Assembly: GCA_021160185.1 (NCBI GenBank)
Contig: JAGHDA010000450.1
Location: 1 to 9,726 of the forward strand
DNA length: 9,726 nt
Reading direction: 5' to 3'
DNA from: Verrucomicrobiota bacterium
GTDB taxonomy: Bacteria; Verrucomicrobiota; Verrucomicrobiia; Limisphaerales; CAZBKV01
The position numbers and the translations under genes are program-made. Below, piece after piece: positions 7,849 through 9,726 of the stretch (position 1 is the first letter of the stretch; each line of letters starts with the position of its first letter). The notes beneath the pieces are model-generated. The model made no database searches, was not told where the DNA came from, and saw nothing but the letters and a program-made list of their open reading frames with translations.

Positions 7849-8835
7849 TCAGGGTATCGGATCGCCGCCTCGGTCCACATTTTCCTTGGTGAAAATGCGG
7901 GAGCCGAGCGTGATTTCCTTGGGAACCTTTTCGCCATGGAGAATCTTAAGCGCTGTCTCGATCGCTTCGGCTCCGCCCGTGGGATACTGGAACGTGGCGC
8001 TGAGAATGCCTTGGCGGACATAGGCAACCCCTTCTTGGGGCAGGGCGTCGATGCCCACAAAGAGCATCTCCTTCTCCCGCCCTGCAGCCTTGGCGGCCAG
8101 GTAGGCCCCGTGCGCGCCCGGATCGTTATGCGCGTAGACCAGGTCGATCTTGTTAAACCGGGCCAGGGCCGACTCCATCTCTTTGCGCGCCTCCGGTTCG
8201 AGCCACTTCATGTCGGCTTCGAAGATCACTTTGATGTCGGTTCCGGCGATGGCTTCGCGGAAGCCGGCGTGGCGGTCCTGAGCCGGGGTCGAAGTCATGA
8301 GGCCTTTGAGCTCCACCACGTTGCCCTTGCCGCCGAGCTTCCGGACGATCCACTTGCCGGCGGCCCGGCCGATCTTCCGGTTGTCCGCCCCGATGAAGCA
8401 GGTGTACTTGTCGCCGAGGAGGCGGCGGTCAAGAACGATCACAGGAATTCCAGCGTCCACCGCCCGCGCCACCGGCTCGGTGAGGGGCTGGGCTTCCTTG
8501 GGGCTGATGAGGATCAGGTCCACGCCTGCGCTGACAAATTCCTCCACGTGGGCCCGCTGCTTGAGGGTGTCGTTCTGAGCGTCCTTGAAGACCACTTCCA
8601 GCTCCGGATGCTTGGCCGCGGCGGCCCTGATGTCCGCGTTCATCTGGACTCGCCATGGCTCGCCCAGATTGCACTGGCTCATGCCGATGATGTATTTGCT
8701 TTTCTTGGCCGGAGCCTTGGAAGTGCGGTTGGTTCCGGTCGGCGTTTGCGGCGAGGAAGAAGGGCCGCACCCGCACAAAGCCCACGCGGCCGCCACCCAG
8801 CCAATCATGGAAAGCATTCTCTTCATGCGCGGCAA
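7849..8835 (-). CDS. Sugar ABC transporter substrate-binding lipoprotein (YtfQ/RbsB-like)
   Basis: A periplasmic-binding-protein type I (Peripla_BP_4) solute receptor of 328 residues. The N-terminus has basic residues, a hydrophobic stretch and the lipobox L-C-G-C with the modifiable Cys at 23, then a Ser/Thr/Pro/Lys linker. The two-lobe domain begins at KYIIGMSQCNLGEPWRVQMN. Galactofuranose/ribose-binder signatures include W61-R62, EEFVSAGVDLILISPKEAQ, IPVIVLDRR (D136-R137), FIGADNRKIG, NVVELKG, a DRHAGFREAI segment, IDLVYAHNDPGAHGAY (N237, D238) and FVGIDALPQEG (D263). Closest by eye to YtfQ. The start used is TTG 8835, 6 nt after GGAGGGAG; ATG at 8826 (325 residues) is the alternative. No ATPase or permease gene lies beside it, so its partners are elsewhere or it serves as a sensor. 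Stop is TGA. Confidence 0.92.
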   Translation of the reverse strand: MPRMKRMLSMIGWVAAAWALCGCGPSSSPQTPTGTNRTSKAPAKKSKYIIGMSQCNLGEPWRVQMNADIRAAAAKHPELEVVFKDAQNDTLKQRAHVEEFVSAGVDLILISPKEAQPLTEPVARAVDAGIPVIVLDRRLLGDKYTCFIGADNRKIGRAAGKWIVRKLGGKGNVVELKGLMTSTPAQDRHAGFREAIAGTDIKVIFEADMKWLEPEARKEMESALARFNKIDLVYAHNDPGAHGAYLAAKAAGREKEMLFVGIDALPQEGVAYVRQGILSATFQYPTGGAEAIETALKILHGEKVPKEITLGSRIFTKENVDRGGDPIP

Positions 8836-8841
8836 ATCGTG

Positions 8842-8849
8842 CTCCCTCC
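8842..8849 (-). promoter_or_regulatory. Strong Shine-Dalgarno that favours a TTG start
   Basis: GGAGGGAG on the minus strand is 6 nt upstream of TTG 8835-8833 but 15 nt upstream of ATG 8826-8824. This spacing favours initiation at TTG for the sugar-binding lipoprotein. Only three residues differ between the two starts. Confidence 0.6.
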
Positions 8850-9048
8850 AATCGATCAAGGCAATGATTTTCCCCGCAATGACCAAGACGCCTGTTGATT
8901 CAAAAAGGATGACGCCGGCGATCGAAAGGAACGTCGAGGAGTCGAAAGGCGGCTGAAGAGGCGTTGCCTCGACTGAGGGAACGCTATGCGGGGCGCGGGC
9001 GGCAGGGCCGCTCGCGCCTGCTTGAGGAGGCGTGCGGGCAGGGGACTG

Positions 9049-9100
9049 CAATTCCAAGCGCGCGGGCGTTCGCTTGCGAAACCGCCCGGCGCGGGAATTG
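9049..9100. repeat. 52-nt near-perfect inverted repeat
   Basis: CAATTCC (9049-9055) pairs with GGAATTG (9094-9100). After a small AA/G internal loop, a 4-bp GC stem, one bulged G and a 6-bp GC stem follow. The inner segment TTCGC-TT-GCGAA is itself palindromic. That is about 17 bp of outer pairing. No T-tract follows on either strand, so it does not look like an intrinsic terminator; a REP-like palindrome, a miniature element or a structured RNA is possible. Confidence 0.65.
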
Positions 9101-9253
9101 GAAGACTCGATGGAAGAATTGGCTTGGCTCACGATCGCGCAGGGCGTGCTCAACCCTGTAGCGCGGCTTCCTTCCCATTCTTTCCCGCCTGTGCCGCGCA
9201 TTTCTCAAGGCGCAAACATTTCCTTGGTTTCCATGTGTTTCGCGTTCTGCAAG

Positions 9254-9550
9254 TCATAGAGCTATGGGCGGCAGGCAGGCGCGACCCTCACGCGCTTGGC
9301 CGGGAGGTTCGCGTCGATCCGCTGGAGCCGGTCCCGGTTCGCCGACTTGTCCCGCTGCCCGCCGGACGATGCGGGCGATCCTTTCTTCCGGCGTGGTGGG
9401 CACGGCCAACTCGATCGCGTCCGCTCCGGCGCGCTCGAACGCCAGGGTTAGTTCCTCCGTGGCCCGCAAGTCGGGATCCCCGGCCTAGATGATCAGGCCT
9501 TTTCCCCCTTGTTTCCTGAGCGTTCGAAACCGCGCGTCAATCCGGTTCAT
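9254..9550 (-). pseudogene. trpA: Decayed tryptophan synthase alpha chain
   Basis: From ATG 9550 the frame reads MNRIDARFRTLRKQGGKGLII, then TAG (9485-9487), then AGDPDLRATEELTLAFERAG and ADAIEL. This is the standard N-terminus of TrpA, which cleaves indole-3-glycerol phosphate to indole. At the TAG, the usual Y-[IV]-T before AGDP is missing; a 6-nt deletion in a sequence such as TA-CATCAC-GGCC would create it. After IEL the frame joins AVPTTPEERIARIVRRAAG, which belongs about 100 residues later in TrpA, so the PFSDPLADGP region with the catalytic Asp is gone (join near 9397/9398). From about 9349 similarity ends and the frame closes at 9254, giving 98 codons against the usual ~265. No Shine-Dalgarno precedes the ATG. 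A misassembly could also produce this. No trpB is visible in the window. Confidence 0.82.
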
Positions 9551-9560
9551 GAGCGGGCGC

Positions 9561-9590
9561 ATTCTACGAGCCCTTTTCGTCCTGATGCAA
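9561..9590 (-). promoter_or_regulatory. Weak candidate promoter before the trpA remnant
   Basis: TAGAAT (9561-9566, five of six -10 bases) lies 10 nt before the ATG. TTGCAT (9585-9590) is 18 nt farther upstream but is only a partial -35 match. A transcript from here would be nearly leaderless, fitting the absence of a ribosome site, but chance is likely. Confidence 0.22.
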
Positions 9591-9625
9591 ACCGTTCGCC
9601 CGCGGCCTTGTCCCGGAGCTGCGAC

Positions 9626-9655
9626 AAAAAATGGATCGCGGCCATCTTGGCCGCG
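9626..9655 (-). terminator. Hairpin with U-tract, possible intrinsic terminator
   Basis: CGCGGCCA / TGGCCGCG (9637-9644 and 9648-9655) form a perfect 8-bp stem with a 3-nt loop. On the minus strand six T residues (9631-9626) follow after 5 nt. The gap makes it weaker than a textbook terminator. It would stop leftward transcription before the trpA remnant. Confidence 0.45.
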
Positions 9656-9684
9656 GCGCGAAGGCCACGAGACGCCGGCGCTCC

Positions 9685-9726
9685 GGGAAAGCAGGACCGC
9701 CGCTGCGACGGCGGTCCTGCTTTCCC
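9685..9726. terminator. Perfect 18-bp inverted repeat at window edge, probable bidirectional terminator
   Basis: The arms 9685-9702 and 9709-9726 are exact reverse complements around a 6-nt loop (CTGCGA). The GC-rich core is flanked inside the stem by AAA on one side and TTT on the other, as in symmetrical terminators. The repeat reaches the last base of the window, so its full extent and flanking T-tract cannot be seen. Confidence 0.6.

Larger units (their letters stand above)
8836..9253. other. About 420 nt without a convincing gene
   Basis: No reading frame here shows a recognisable protein. The frame of the binding protein is open up to 9201 on the minus strand, but the added sequence is Pro/Ala/Arg/Ser-rich, lacks family similarity, and sits before an intact lipoprotein signal. 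Contents I can support are the ribosome site at 8842-8849, a pair of competing stems at 8933-8973 and a long inverted repeat at 9049-9100. The segment around 9190-9260 is visibly less GC-rich than the rest. No strong promoter was found. Confidence 0.6.

Noticed and set aside
7804..8898. 364-codon plus-strand frame opposite the sugar-binding protein
   Set aside because: The minus strand encodes an intact binding protein over the same bases; the plus frame is a composition artefact.
8836..9201. In-frame upstream extension of the binding protein, including a hydrophobic stretch near 8860-8930
   Set aside because: It precedes a complete lipoprotein signal with its own strong ribosome site, and the added residues look like translated noncoding DNA.
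9551..9726. Trp operon leader/attenuator before trpA
   Set aside because: Hairpins are present but there is no short frame with tandem Trp codons before them.
1..9726. tRNA, rRNA, CRISPR array, prophage or IS transposase
   Set aside because: No cloverleaf with a T-loop signature, regular spaced repeats, integrase or transposase motifs were seen on either strand.

Overview
This 9.7-kb window comes from a GC-rich bacterial chromosome. Every gene that can be supported lies on the minus strand. A Gram-negative type cell is suggested by the lipoprotein signal on a periplasmic sugar-binding protein and by a polytopic O-antigen polymerase/ligase-like membrane protein. IspH is the long (~410 residue) form seen in cyanobacteria and in planctomycete/verrucomicrobial lineages rather than the ~315-residue enterobacterial form. 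Together with the NupG-like MFS protein, this suggests a PVC-type or related uncultured phylum. That placement is inference; no marker in the window fixes it.

Reading right to left (the direction of transcription): 9551-9726 holds two strong hairpins, one a perfect 18-bp inverted repeat at the window edge. 9254-9550 holds a decayed tryptophan synthase alpha gene with an in-frame TAG, a large internal deletion and a scrambled 3' end. 8836-9253 has no convincing gene but contains a 52-nt near-perfect inverted repeat and a possible switchable leader. 7849-8835 encodes an orphan YtfQ/RbsB-like lipoprotein. 6447-7682 encodes an MFS transporter of the nucleoside:H+ symporter type. 5042-6346 is serS and 3549-5012 is glgA, ending in a clear intrinsic terminator. 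A candidate promoter then starts ispH (2180-3421) followed by a dGTPase-like HD protein (1003-2160). Another candidate promoter drives a multi-spanning membrane protein that runs off the left edge (1-853).

Functionally this is mostly housekeeping: isoprenoid precursor synthesis (ispH), nucleotide hydrolysis (dgt-like), tRNA charging (serS), glycogen synthesis (glgA), nutrient uptake (MFS and sugar-binding protein) and probable envelope polysaccharide work (left gene). Likely transcription units are MFS-serS-glgA (closed by the terminator at 3484-3510), ispH-dgt, and the left membrane gene.

The points most worth a second look are the dGTPase-like protein, which has Pro where the family's first metal-binding His of the HD site is expected, and the trpA remnant with the structured DNA around it. 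I did not find a convincing new multi-gene system.
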